64,000 nt of DNA from Oasisia sp. SBJ-2009 (GCA_964017155.1 OZ024857.1:36531141-36595140), one strand, 5' to 3'. Counted from the first letter of the stretch, positions 23,801 to 36,304 are shown. Notes: generated by a model not told the origin, from the letters alone. A program made the numbers and translations.

Positions 23801-26671
23801 TATGGTGTATCAATCTAATGAAACTTGTATAAATTTGTTAGTTGCTACATTATTAAATTCTATTATTCATTCACAGTTCTCAGCTTTTCATGTGGTGGCC
23901 AATCGCTAACAATCTGCTGGTTCATAAGAATCGATGGATAGGTAGTATTAGGTACTGAGGGCGATTTCCCTGAATTTATACTTGATGATGGATATACATG
24001 CTATAATGAAGCGTTTCCATAATGAAAACCACAGAAGGTAACAAGAGAAAAAATATTAAGCTATGTTCATAAGTAGACATATGCGAAGTTTACTAGAGGA
24101 TTAGCAAGTGTCAAGTATTACCATCATCCTGGCATAAGAGGATGATGCAACCACCACTTACCAGATTCCTCTGGCATCTGGCCAATCTCTCACAGCACCA
24201 GAGTTGACCATGAGATGACCAGTGGGTTTTTGGAAGAGAAAGTGATCCTGAAACAGAAAAACACATTTTCATACTAAAACTGAAGAAAACTATGGGTCTA
24301 ATGTTTATAGACATGCAAGATTTAATAAATGAATGCCTTGGATGCTGATCAACAAGTTATCCACTGTTGTAGGTGGCCATACTAGCTGTACACAGAGTTC
24401 GTTATATTTTTGTAAGATAGCATTAATCCATTTTTATCATATTATTTTAGTTTAGGAAAAGTAGTAATTACAGCATCACAGTTTATTTTATTGTTTAGAA
24501 CGCCCTGGCAACGTGAATATTTAAATGGGGTTTACCATTTCATAGCACTTAGCCCCATTTCGTTATTTAAATTAGTATACATGTACATCCATTGTTCTGA
24601 AATGCTTACATGCAAATGTATTTAATGTAACTTATGAATCTTTTTGATTCTCATCATTATTATTACATATCCTGAACAAATTCATACCTCAATTAAGCGT
24701 TTTTCATCTTCTGGTTTCATCTTGCTGAGTGGGTAGTACTTGCCCGCCAAATCTCCCGTTAATCCTGCGAGAGCCGCAACAATGACACTCTCGACCTCCC
24801 TACGCTCAGCCCTAGTGATGGCCGGGGGGAGGCAGCAGCCACGGATGCTGCGTCCGGTACGGATGCGGCATGAACGCACGTAGTTGCCATCCAGGTCACC
24901 ACCATTCAACTTGCAACAACAGACATAGTGTATGGGTGAGTGAGTGAGTGAGTGAGTGCATGAGTGAGTGAGTGAGTGAGTGAGTGAGTGAGTGAGTGAG
25001 TGAGTGAGTGAGTGAGTGAGTGAGTGAGTGAGTGAGTGAGTGAGTGAGTGAGTGACTGAGTATGCAATGTGAGACTGGAGGAGATCAATAGCAAACAAAA
25101 AAGTGTCATGAATGAACACAAACAGGAGAAAAAGAGGGAGGGAGAGGGAGGGGCAAGGGGAGGGAGGAAAGGATACTTTTATTTACAAAATACTTTGATC
25201 AGTCATAAACTCTGGTTTGTTACTTTTACATAAGAATTCTGATAATTTGTTCAACTACTACTGGTACATCAACTATTTTGAATACTGCTCAAGGACATGT
25301 TATGACTTTGCTGATATGTTTGGTGAGCAACCATATCAAAGAACCTTCACGAAAAACAGAGATCATTTTACTTACTTATTAACTGATTTACCTATACTTA
25401 CTTACCTTGGCTGGATCCAATTCAGGTGCTGGGTGCTTATCAGTTGGACTGAATCCACGGTGTTGTTCATTCAGAACGGGATCAAACAACTCTTTGAAAA
25501 GCTGAAAGAAATGGTAAACCACTCCACTAACTGCCACAAACATGTGCTTGACAATGAATTTAATAAAAGGTCATCTATTACTTTTGCAACTTACAGTGTA
25601 GGATTCCTCATCTCCAGCTACCAATCCAGTGATCTTGCCAGTGAAGTCAACAGATGGCTGGATGCATTTGTCAAGGGTAACACCATTGGAAGTCACCTTT
25701 TTGTAGAGTTTTTCATAGATCTGCAAATAATAGATAATTAATAAGCTAGTACAATATTAAGAGATTCAGCTATCTGATAGTTAGATCATAATATGGATAA
25801 CTACAAAATATTATCATCTAAGATAGTTTCACTATCATTTAAGTATTACCTATGTTGCTTATAAAACAGTTTCATTCATTTCAGAGCTGACAAATATGGA
25901 TAAGTCCGGTAATTATGTACTTATTAATTAACAAAACAATTAACAACATCACCTATTATTTATGTCATATACATATTTACCTCAAGTGTTAAATGATTTC
26001 GAACCATGCATAGGTGGGTTGTATATGTAGGATAGTTTTCTTTTGCAGGACGTTGCATGTAGTTCTTTGACAGTCCCAGTCTGCAAGAATTCAAGTCATT
26101 CTTTCCGGCATCCGATGACTTGCTTTCTTGCTGCTTGGGTGGTGCAGGTTTTGGTCTGAAACAATGTCTTTATTCATATACTCGCCTCAGACTACCGGGT
26201 AGTGACAGGAGTTGGCCATGTCACTGATCATTGACTTCTATGACACCCTAGTTAACAGCTGGGTACAACTTCTAAGATAAGTTTAACAAACCATGTACAG
26301 CCTTAGGATTGACCACAAGTCAATGCCATGTGCAGTTGACAATCTAAGCATGAATTAAACTGCCAAATCACATAGCATCCTCATTTTGGAAATGGGGTTA
26401 ATTAATTAGTACACAGCACAGGCAGAAAGTTAGCAGCTCTAGACTCCTCATCAAATTCCTCATTCAAGGACGTGTGCTAGTTCACAGTTGCCTGCACAAC
26501 TTTACAATTTTTTGCAACATTACATAATGGTCATGATTGTGGTGAGAGAATTAAAAAAGCGTAAGGTAAGTTAAAAAGATACAAATTGTACTCAGACTCA
26601 GGGTTTGTCAGATTGTCCATATTTATCTATGTACGTTTAGATACATACCTACAACATCCCAGAGGATCCAT
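20877..26671 (-). CDS. Phosphagen kinase 2 (PK2), with N-terminal extension
   Basis: Coding exons (5' to 3' on minus): 26671-26649, 26155-25981, 25720-25595, 25501-25406, 24909-24688, 24247-24162, 22869-22746, 22263-22129, 21685-21560, 20987-20877; 1,224 nt, 407 aa, all GT-AG. The body is a complete phosphagen kinase: [19 protein letters not shown] (N-domain), [19 protein letters not shown] (short specificity loop), [72 protein letters not shown], and C-terminal [10 protein letters not shown]. Catalytic Glu and Cys and the five nucleotide-binding Arg are present. The first exon gives MDPLGCCR and the second continues a Pro/Gln/Ser-rich stretch before the B-type start region, about 28 residues longer than PK4-B. 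The adjacent cysteines could be acylated; this is inference. No A-type first exon is visible between 25721 and 25980. Confidence 0.93.
22885..22941. repeat. Perfect 26-bp hairpin just upstream of a PK2 splice acceptor
   Basis: Arms 22885-22910 and 22916-22941 are exact reverse complements with a 5-nt loop. On the PK2 transcript the stem ends 15 nt before the exon that starts at 22869, which encodes the NEEDH catalytic motif. Confidence 0.95.
23186..23801. mobile_element. MITE-like DNA element in a PK2 intron
   Basis: The ends are inverted: AGCTGCATTCGCACATCCA at the left and its near complement TGGAAGTGTGAATGCAGCT at the right. ATG flanks both sides (23183-23185, 23802-23804) as a possible 3-bp target duplication. 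Subterminal runs rich in TTTAGTTAA and AACCGGTTTAG words are also inverted. It is 616 bp with no coding capacity, fitting a non-autonomous DNA transposon. Confidence 0.65.
24936..25057. repeat. TGAG tetranucleotide repeat in a PK2 intron
   Basis: About 30 units of TGAG with rare variants, 27 nt upstream (in transcript sense) of the acceptor of the 24909-24688 exon. On the sense strand it is (CTCA)n, a long pyrimidine-rich tract. Confidence 0.95.
26649..26671 (-). CDS. PK2 first coding exon (MDPLGCCR)
   Basis: ATG at 26671 is followed by seven codons and two bases, then gtatgt. Joined to the acceptor at 26155 it restores an Arg codon and leads into PKPAPPKQQ. An exon this short rests on frame and splice-site agreement only. 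If it is not used, the B-type region has no ATG before the internal Met of KNYMQRP, which would delete conserved residues, so an upstream coding exon is needed. Confidence 0.7.
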
Positions 26672-28979
26672 GATGCAGAATTCTTTGGAAACTCTCAGCA
26701 CCCTGTTTACTCAGCACACCTTGCCTTCCACTGTCAGCCTAACAAGTTGGTAAATTAACTGTGAGACAGGCAAAAAACACATCATTACTTAATTAACAAT
26801 TCATTAAAGTAAGCACACTAAAATACAAGAAGTTTTGACACTGCATATTAGTATTGTTTAGTTTTAATGCCTTAAACCAGTAACAAAGACTCCATTGCCT
26901 CAATAATGAAGTACATTTGTATATCAAATCTAAAACAGAATGTGAAGCAGCAGTGAATTTCTATCAATAAGTGACATTTGTTAATGTAACATTGTTTGTA
27001 CAAAAACATAAGGCAAATTTCTGTGAGGCACTGGAAAGCGCTCATTGTTATTTTATAGTATGACCAATGCAACTAAATTAATGATTATGTGTATATTTTA
27101 GTTGTGTAACCATATTTATTTAACAATACAAAGGAACACAATGCAATAAAAATTTAGCAAACTTTTTGTAAGTCTTTATCAGGAAACTCACTAAAGCCAT
27201 TCAAGAAATATATTTACTGCCATCACTTAATTATATAACTTCATAGATCATTCGTTTCAGTCTTCTCACTGTAGTGCACAGCCTGAAATATAATGCGATT
27301 CAGTACAATATACACATGATCAACATAATCAGGGCTTACATGTAATTTATTATTAGCCGTTTCATTTCATTGTAAGACATTTAATTTGAAAACAGATCTA
27401 TGCATTACTATTATTATATACATATCATCTTAGTCGTCTTTCAGGACGCACCGCGGTGAACACACAGCCCTTCCAGCACTCTCTGTCCAGCACCCTCTGT
27501 TATTATATAATATAATTTTTTTTTATAAGATACTAAAAGGTTACAATAAACTGGGACATGTTAGATCTTCATGACAAGGGCTGCCCTAGTTCATAAATAC
27601 ACATGGAAATCAATCTAATTTATTATTAGTAAAGAAGGTAAAATTTAGAACTTAGGTAGAACAGTGGCAAGCCTATGGCTATGTGCAAGATAAAGTGTCT
27701 CCCAGTCCAAAACATCCAGGTAGATGTGGTTTGCACCTTACTACTTGTTTGAAAATACCTGTGAGCAAGTTGTATCAAGCTGCTTTCAGATCTAGCATGG
27801 ATGCAGCAATGTTAGGATACGAGTTGCAGAACTTTGTGATTGGCCAAAACATCGCCACGAGACTCGAGAGGTGTACATATCGCAGCTGAACGAGACTTGT
27901 GATTAAATCAGTTATGGGATCAAGTCACTTTGAAAGTATTTTAATGCTTTTTTTTTTAATTATTTGTATTAGTAATTGTATTTTTAACTAATGAAATATA
28001 AGTAAATTCTTTGGGCTTGGCTTTGCTACACGCCTAGCTGTACAGTTATACTTATGGCTATGCGTAATAAATAATGTACGTTTTTTATTGATCAAAATGA
28101 ACAAAAAATTCACTCGTTTTTTACTCGTCACGGCGTTTGCTTGTTTTTACTTGTCCCGACTCACCCACCCTGTCTTGGCATACCGCTTAGCTTTGGTTTA
28201 GGCTGTTGACCTTGAATTTTGACTTGAGTTTTAACAATTTGTTTTATACTTGTCACATATTTTGTAACTGTCGCATAATTACATCGTGTTTAATGTTAAA
28301 ATCTTTACATCACAGTAATATGCTACCTATCTATTATGGTGAGCACATTTTGAAATTATATTGTACTGTAGAATATAAGTTATTTTGTCAACTCACCTCT
28401 TTCGATTCACGTCAATTTAAACTACGTTTGAGAGCGTCTAACGAGAAAGCGCCTTTGACACACATAGCGGAAAAGCAAATGACTAAAGCCAATAATGTCT
28501 AGCATAGTCACTAGGTGGCAATAGTCTCGATACTAAGAGTCGTCAAAAAGTGGATGTCGTTCCAGATGCTAGGTTTATTTTATTTTATTTACTATTACGT
28601 TCTTATGACTACGAATGCACTGCCTGCCAATTTGTGTTTAGTTACTTTACTAAGCTCCGAACAATGTACGCGAGTAACTCTTCAGTAGTTTTAGACTATG
28701 ACCTCTTACAAGTTACATTACAATCAATACAGATCTATATTATAAAACATTGATCGGGGTAAACTGTTGAGGCCTATTATGTATTTAAATACCTCACAGA
28801 CGTCTGCCCCGCGTCGTCTCTGTTCCCGAAATAACAGATTCCGGTGGTGGTCTGCTGCGTTTTAGCGCGCTCTTTTGAGGGTTTTTTCAGGTTAATTTAT
28901 ATATTTTTGATAATAAAGGTTCTAGCCTGGTAATAGTAACTCCTAAGGCTAAGCCTAAGGCTAAGTCTTTTTCATCGAC
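26672..28979. other. 5' flank of PK2 and intergenic DNA, no confident gene
   Basis: Contains the expected PK2 promoter and leader; I could not place a TATA box or leader exon. Open frames at 27683-27889 and 28206-28502 (plus) have no recognised motifs. Confidence 0.4.
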
Positions 28980-30285
28980 TAGGGGAAGTAGGGGCATGTC
29001 CGCACACTTAAGCTATAGATAATGCGCTGTGTGTGCTAAGTCAGAGGGTGATATTTAGTATTCAGAATGAGCAATCATATTACTTTGTTGCTAGTTAGTT
29101 AAAAAATCGCATATCCCATCAGATATGTAAATATTTGATCAAATATAGAGGCATAGCTTTGTGCGGACATGCCCCAAGGTACGGGGCATAGCCGCACACT
29201 GTGCCCCAGGAATGGCGAAACAACAGCTGGTCTCACAGAGCTGACTATTAACTGCAATAATAATATGTATTAGTATGTGTACACAACTGACATGTGCATT
29301 ACTAAAAAAAAAACTTACAAGAAACACCAGAGAACACAAATCAACGGTTTCAAGTTTTCATATATAAGTAAAGTTTAGAAAATACAATGGCTTTGAATCA
29401 TAGTCCACGTTTATTCCTCCTTGAGAGTCGAAGCAAACAACAGCATGATTTTGTATCGGGGAAAGTCAAAGTTTGCAACCCAGCTTGTCTGAAGTCTTCT
29501 AGCTACAACAGAATAGTCTCGTAAAGCGCAAAGTCTAACTAACGTATATGGGCAAAGTTCTATATTATAAATTATGCATAATTTGTCATCTTGGTTATTT
29601 TAGTCGATGAGCAATGATCAATTAAGCTTTATTTCTTTTTATGATACACAACATGGAAAATGTGACGTCAGCACGATATAGCCTATTACACAATGACGAA
29701 GTGATGAATGATATAATAAGTTTGATAATTTTAAATAATTATATAATGATCATCATATACTACCTTACATCAAAGTTTCCTATAATATTTGTGGTAAGCA
29801 ACTGAAGTATCTAAATATGTATCTAAGTAGACTACATAATATTATAAGCACCGATGCACGAAATACGTCTGCACAGCGGGTGAGGCATGACCGCACAGGC
29901 CTGTGCGAACATGCCCCAAGCATCCAACACGTGAATAATTCTGAATTGTGCGAAAATGCTACTTATGAAAGTATCCTTTATTTCACAGATCATAAAGCAT
30001 TAAAATGCAATTTGGAATTATGAAAGAAAATTCATATGCACGTCTTACAGTTAAAGTAATACACATAACAGCATATGAGTAAAATTACATCAGTGTTTAC
30101 GAAAATAAAATGTTATGTCATAACTTTTTACTTATTCACTTCTATCAAAAAGTACATGCAAATGGATGATTTGGGGGTTAGACGATGCCGCTTAGCATGA
30201 TTCCACTAACCAGATATTATGCAATGCGCAAATAATAGGGTGTGCAGACATGCCTCAGTATGCGGACATGCCCCTACTTCCCCTA
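28980..30285. mobile_element. Non-autonomous TIR element with TA ends
   Basis: The left end reads TAGGGGAAGTAGGGGCATGT and the right end is its inverted copy, ending ATGCCCCTACTTCCCCTA; the match runs about 25 bp through to TGCGGAC. Terminal TA on both sides fits a TA target duplication as in Tc1/mariner-type insertions. The motif GCATGTCCGCAC and its complement recur inside, near 29160-29205, 29876-29921 and 30240-30275. No transposase frame is present. Confidence 0.75.
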
Positions 30286-30309
30286 CTTGTAATATTTTTC
30301 CGTTTAGAG

Positions 30310-31010
30310 TATAATATACATAGTTGATGCTTTGTCTTATTTTCAGTAAGTACACATTTGTTGGCACTGAAGTTTAATAGCCAATTCTTTACCAACTGTA
30401 TTTAGATCATCATGGAGGTTCTCACAGTCAGCCACTTTAGAAATCTTATAGCATCATTTGTATCATCAGCAAACATTTGGCAGTTGCCTTTACTACATTT
30501 GGTAGATCATTTATAAACAATATAAATAGTATTGGTCCCAAAATGGAGCCATTTGGGACTCCATTTTATCAGTTCTCCAAGGTGACTGTCCATTTCTCAA
30601 AACTACCCAGGTACCTTCTGACGTCTTCCTGCCAGGAAGGATTCTATCCATAGTGCTCAGTACTTTCCCTTTAATGCCATATTGTTCTAATTCATATATC
30701 AGATGCTTGTGAGGGACAGTGTCAAAATCTTTTTTGAAAAATCTAGGTATATTACATCTGTTTCAACTCTATTTTCCATACTGGCAGTCCAGTCATAATT
30801 AAAGACATTCAAGTAATTGTGTAGTACATGAAGTTTTTTTAAACCATGTTGGTCACAGCTAATAGAGTTATTTGTTTCGGCTAGGTTTAACATGTTGTCT
30901 TGTATTATCCTCTCTAATAGTCTTACTACCTGGCTGGTAAGAGATACTGGTCTGTAACTGTTAGTCATTTCTTGATTCTTTCTTGTCTTTTGGTGTTACA
31001 TTAGCATCTC
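30310..31010 (-). mobile_element. Truncated jockey/CR1-like LINE, reverse transcriptase core
   Basis: The minus strand reads SYRPVSLTSQVVRLLERIIQ, then ISCDQHGLKK, DVIYLDFSK and, after frameshifts, TVPHKHLIYELEQYGIKGK, and FADDTNDAIRFLK near 30446-30480. These are RT blocks including the FADD catalytic box. It stops near GKELAIKLQCQQ, just before the region where the 15-kb fragment begins, so both may come from one family. Multiple frameshifts: inactive. Confidence 0.85.
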
Positions 31011-31736
31011 TCCAATCGTATGGTATACGGATGGTTTGGATTGATTGATTGATTCATTGAAAACGATAGATAGTAATTTCCACGCAAATGTTCTTATATC
31101 AGCCTGTTGAAGTAATTCTTTTAATTTTAAAATGCAATTGTGACTATGCACACGAGAGGATTAACTGAAGCAATACTAATCCCAATACGTCGTTTCTTCT
31201 CTTGTTAAATCATCACCGACCTGTTTGGAGATCGGTTCATTTAGGCTATACGCAAATTATTCTGGGTATACATGGATTCATCTACATAGCGCCCCATTTA
31301 AATTAACAAGAATAGAGTGAGTTTTATATGGCACAGGAATAGTAGTATAGTAGGGTCTTATCAAGGCTCACTTGGCGAGGAGCGTGGCGAAGGAGGAGGA
31401 GGTCCCCTGTTAAAAGATAGGAAAAAGGTCAAAGGTCAAAACTTTCCACCGGTGGAACCGGAGGAGTACATTTTCTGGAGCAAATTTGGTGGAATAGCCC
31501 CAATTCCACCCGCCCCGGTGGAATGTCAAAGGTCACGTGACAAGATAAAGATCAAGTGGTGCCACCTGGCGGATATGTCATGAACCAGTGGCGCCTTTGG
31601 GGGCAGTTTTGGAGGAGCAATACCTTTAACCAAACAGGGTTTTAACATTGTTTTAATGAAAAAGGCTTTATGAAAAACCGAATACGTCTTTGTGTCATGA
31701 CACGGAGCGAAGAAAGGTAAACTGTTATAAATTATT
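31011..31736. other. Intergenic DNA, no gene; inverted CCGGTGGA words
   Basis: No gene seen. About 31440-31530 has CCACCGGTGGAACCGGAGG and later CCCCGGTGGAATG, a small imperfect palindrome cluster next to AAAGGTCA repeats. The segment around 31220-31250 (atcggttcatttaggctata) resembles one at about 53277-53298. Confidence 0.4.
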
Positions 31737-32335
31737 GTATTAAACTATACCAAAACAGAGCTTAACATAACACCCCATTGTAGACCTGTCGCCGGTTCAG
31801 CTATAGGTTTTTAGGCAACCAGCAGTAAATAATAATGAATCACATTGTATCTGTCACGTAGTGTCCCATAATCCAACTGGAGCGGAGTATGCAAGAATGT
31901 TGTAAGTTATTTTGTCTTTTTAAAACTATACCAAACAGGCCTTAATGGAGCGCCCTATGCTGTGTGCCTCCTCTCCTGCTAGTTACGTCACACGTATGCC
32001 ACTAACATATCTGGTCCTTCATGTCCAGTGTGGGTGCAACACGGGGGTGTCTATCTACCCAAGGCCAAGCTTGCTGCCTCCCTAGCAGGTCAGTCGGTTG
32101 ATGTGCTCTCATCGAGGAACACTGGATCAGTCAGCAGGGGACGACGTTGTAATGTTGCAAGTGATTGGTGCATTACGCTACGGCAGGGAGAACATACTAG
32201 CCATCCACCGTTCTCCCTCCTGTGCTGTGCGACTTGCTACTGTAAGTCACCGGTTCAACAATAGGTTGCTAGACAACAAGCAGTAAATAAAAGCAATGTA
32301 ATACATTGTATCTGTCACGTAGTGGCCCTTCCTTC
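31737..32335. repeat. Diverged direct repeats upstream of the ZSWIM-like gene
   Basis: Two blocks share order and sequence: actatacca.aacag near 31745 and 31926; then CGGTTCA....TAGG and CAGTAAATAA near 31795-31830 and 32250-32290; then acattgtatctgtcacgtag near 31843 and 32307. The intervening 32027-32242 has a possible acceptor (tgtccag) and donor (gtaagt at 32243) and may be an upstream exon, but no frame is convincing. Confidence 0.55.
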
Positions 32336-32897
32336 GCAAGTCTGAACAAGTTTATTCATACGGCCATATCATCACATGTCCATTATGTAGTACACACAGA
32401 TCACGTTCCCCACGTAAGCACCTTACATAATTATGTCGTGGGTGCGCATGCGTGTTGACCCGTATGTAGGTCAACTAGAATTTCTTCGTTCTCCACGTAG
32501 GCAACTTATATATGTCGTTGTGCAACCAATACACACGAGGCTAGGACAGTTTTATGTCAAGTGCAAACCATAACTTCCGTTAAAATGACGCTTCCTACTA
32601 CGTGGAAAACACAACTTCCGTAAAAATGGTGGGTCAGATCAGGACCGTAACACAATTTCTTGCAAAATTACACCTTCGACCGTAGTCATAACGTTAAAAT
32701 CTAGTGTCATTTAATGTTTTCGACACGATAACCTTGACAAGTTTTCTTATTTGCCTGAGTCAGTGTGCTATCTACATAGCATTTCGTAACGTTTCACCGT
32801 GTCATTGCGTTAGACATGTGGTGTTTTAACAAATTTGTCTATTTTCCATGGTGTAGGTAGACTAAAGCTGTGATGTGATGCCATGATATTGTTACAG

Positions 32898-35474
32898 GAT
32901 CCACAGTGGAAGTCTTCATCGACAAATCGCAGACGTTGACGGGCATCTTTTTCCAAGATGCGGAAATTAGGTCAAATTTTCACTCGTTTCCGGAAGTCGT
33001 CCTGGTCGATGCGACATACAAACTGACCAACCTGCGTATGCCGGTCTACTTGATGCTCTGCATTGACGGCAACGGCCAGAGTGAGATTGTTGCATGCTGC
33101 GTGACCAGCCTGGAAACGGAGCAGGGGATGGCAGCCATGGTCAATGCCTTCAAGAAGAACAACGTAAGGTGGGAGAAAGTTGCCATGGTTATGACTGATA
33201 AAGACATGACGGAGAGGACAGTGTTTGGGAGGGCATTCCCGAATGCCACCATGCACCTCTGTCTGTTCCATGTTCTTAGATCATTCAGACGCCAGATAAC
33301 ATGTGAAAAGTTTGGGATCACATCAGGCGAGCGAGACCTGGTGTTGGACATGATGTCTCGGCTGACATATGCCAGGTCCCTGCAGAAGTACACGACGATA
33401 TACAACGAACTGTTGGAGTGCGGCCTACAAACAGTCATCCAATACTACAACACCAACTGGCATTCGTCCAAGGACGAGTGGGTGGAAGGCCTGAAAGGCC
33501 AGGTCTTCTCCCTTGGCGAGACAACGAACAACCGCCTGGAGAGCACAAATGCTAAGGTAAAGACCGTGTGCACGAAGTATGCGACACTCGAGAAATTCTT
33601 TACCAACTTTGTTGCCGTTCTCGCTGTGTTGAGGGGAGAGAGGAGCCACCGGATACTGATGTCCATCATCACCAAAACAACAAGCAGTGATGCCATGACG
33701 CAGCTCATCAACATATGTCTGACCCCCCTACGCTGCTGCATTCGTCATCCAGCAGCGCCATCTGATGGAGAAGGTCGTCATGACAGGTGACGTGATGACA
33801 GGTGACGGTGTATGGCATCTGCAATCAAATGAAGGCGAGCTGGTTGTGTCCCCTGCTTCATGCACGTGTAAGTTCAGGGTGACGATGCAGCTACCATGCC
33901 GGCACATGTTTGCTGTGAGAGGAGAGGCGAAGATGGACCTCTTCTGCATGGACCTGGCTGCGGAACGGTGGTCAATGAGCTACTTGACCGTGGCTCACAG
34001 CATGAAGAAGGCATCTGCCTCCACCGATGCTTCTGTGGACATCAGTGTGGCACCTGATGCACCACCCTCGCGCACGATCAGCAGCCACCAGAAGTATAAT
34101 CGGGCATTCCGGGTTGCTTCTGCTCTGGCGTCACTGGCTGCAGAAGTGGGCATGGAGGAGTTTGAAGCACGACTCGCTACGTTGCAGGACCTGCATGACC
34201 AATGGTCAAGCCATGTGCCAAGTACGTTGATTCTCATATCCAATTGGGTATGGGTAACGCTAACCATTGTGTGTTTTTCATGTCTGAGATGAAGTTGTTT
34301 ATATGCATTTATATTACTTAACATTCTGTAACTTTATGATCACAGGTGAGATCATATGTAACGTTATGATCACAGGCTATTTTAAAAATATGTCATGGTA
34401 CTTTTATGCATTCCTGTTACTTAACGCATTATTTCATTTGACAGCACCGTCTGCGAGTGGCACCCCGACTGCTCCTGCCTCCACAATTGTGACAGTTGCA
34501 GAAGTACATACCATGCCAGGTGAGATCATATGTTTTTGGTTATAACAAGATTGCCACCCAGAGAATCAACTAGATGACAGGTGGACAAGGAAGCCATTTT
34601 CTAAATTATGATCAGCTATTATTTATTTAATTATGTCATTGTGTGCATTACCATGGTGCATTGATATCACACTGTTTCACGCTATATTTTATGATGTAAA
34701 AAAGTTGCTAATAAATAATTAATGTTGGAATGGATGTGTTTCAGCTTTGTCATCCATCAAGGTGCCATCGGTGATGAGGAAGCGTGGACGCTCGAAAGGT
34801 CTCGAAAAGACAGTGATTGGCCAGCCATGTAAGCGGCAGCGCTTCAACCAGCTGCCATATGCCCGAAGGCCGTTCGGCGAGAAGAAATTGTGTAAGTAAA
34901 TCAAATATGTTGCGTATATTGCATACTGTTACCAGGACCTCTGCTGCCTACATATATGTTGATGGTGGTATTTATATTGCATACATGTTGCATACTATTA
35001 GCAGAACCACTGCTGTCTACACATGTTGTTTATTTGTAGACATGCAAGATACTATAATTTAGAAGCCTATTATGGTATTGTTTTTTAATGTGTTATGTAC
35101 CTGTTGCAGTCACACTGACTTGTTTGGTGGGTGAAGAAAGGGCCAGTGCTGCACTTGAGGAAGGCAGCAAGCTGCAGACGACAGACCTCCGTGTCACCTT
35201 CTCACCATCGCTCCTGGAGGATTGCGTCTCCATCAACAGTGTCAAGGAACTGTTCACTCCAGCAGCTTGGCACCAGGTGAAACAGATGCTGGCTGCGCTG
35301 AAGAAGCACCCGTTGTGGCATTGTGGCACATGCCAGGAAGAAATAGAAGAGGAGGGTGACAACTGTGTGTTCTGCGATCGGTGCCTTTCGTGGTTACACT
35401 ACAGGTGCACCAAACCAAAGATGACGAAGCCACCTGCAGCAACATACTGGTTTTGTTGTAAATGCAAGATGTGA
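32898..35474 (+). CDS. ZSWIM-like protein: MULE-transposase-derived core, SWIM zinc finger, PHD finger (frameshifted, 5' incomplete)
   Basis: Exons 32898-34221, 34445-34519, 34745-34891 and 35110-35474 join with consistent phases; acceptor ttgttacag opens the first, so N-terminal exons are missing or unrecognised. The core has VVLVDATYKLTN, MTDKDMTERTVFGRAFPNA and HLCLFHVLRSF (RNase H-like MULE fold, first Asp in DATYK, and C..H in LCLFH), and TTNNRLESTN. A SWIM finger follows (CTCKF ... CRH at about 33860-33905), then an AT-hook-like RKRGRSKG with KTVIGQPCKRQRF, then a C-terminal PHD finger (CGTC, CVFCDRC, HYRC, WFCCKC). In a run of six C at 33723-33728 one extra base shifts the frame; with five the frame would run through. 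It could be a decayed transposon gene, an exapted ZSWIM1/3-type gene with a sequence error, or a pseudogene. Confidence 0.7.
34543..34597 (-). mobile_element. LINE 3'-tail fragment inside a ZSWIM-like intron
   Basis: AACAAGATTGCCACCCAGAG and GACAGGTGGACAAGGAA match the 3' tail of the LINE at 14671-14725 with few differences. Only the extreme 3' end is present, as expected for a heavily 5'-truncated insertion or for a short tail-derived repeat. Confidence 0.7.
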
Positions 35475-36304
35475 GATGTTTTACTTTACATGTATTTATG
35501 TTGTCATAAGTTTAAATGTTTCTTAACATGATTGAAACCCTGCAACAGGAACGAAAAAAAAATGACTTGTCGTGGGGTGATGAATGTTTTCTACTCTGTG
35601 TTACTGGTTAAGCCTGGTGAATTGTGGTTTACATTTAGATACACGTGTAAAAATGTATGTTCTACAAATGTTTTACATTTGCAAGTTCTGTGCACTAAGC
35701 ATATTCTACAAACACAACTGTTTTTGGTAGTGCTGTGTAAAGATTTTTTTATAAAAAGTTTCGTTGTGTAAAACATGTGCCAAGCAATATTTAATAGGCC
35801 TTCGTATTTAATACGCTTTCATATATACATTTGTAAAAATGTTTACATTTACAAGTTCTGTGCATATAAGCATATTCTACTAACACTACGATTTTTGGTA
35901 GTGCTGTTTGTCTTTCTATTTACATACACACCTGTTTTTTTTTACTAAGTTGTGTTGTGTAAAAACATGTCCAGAGCAATATTAAGCTTTCATATTTATG
36001 GTGATATCGTGCAATTTGTATTGAGGCTGCCATCTGCATCATAAATTATATGAACTAAATTATATATAAGGCAGTTTCCTGTAACTCAAGTATCTACCAA
36101 CATTTGACAGTATTATTTAGTCTGGTGGTGGTGTAATTTTTTTTGTTTAAGCAAGTCAACTCACTTTTCTACACATATATAGCATACACACACCTATGTA
36201 AATAACTGATTTATCTTTGTATTTATATACACTTGTACGCGTTTTATATTTATTTACTTGTGTATGTTTTACATTTTGGTGATTTGGTGTATAATATCTA
36301 TGTT

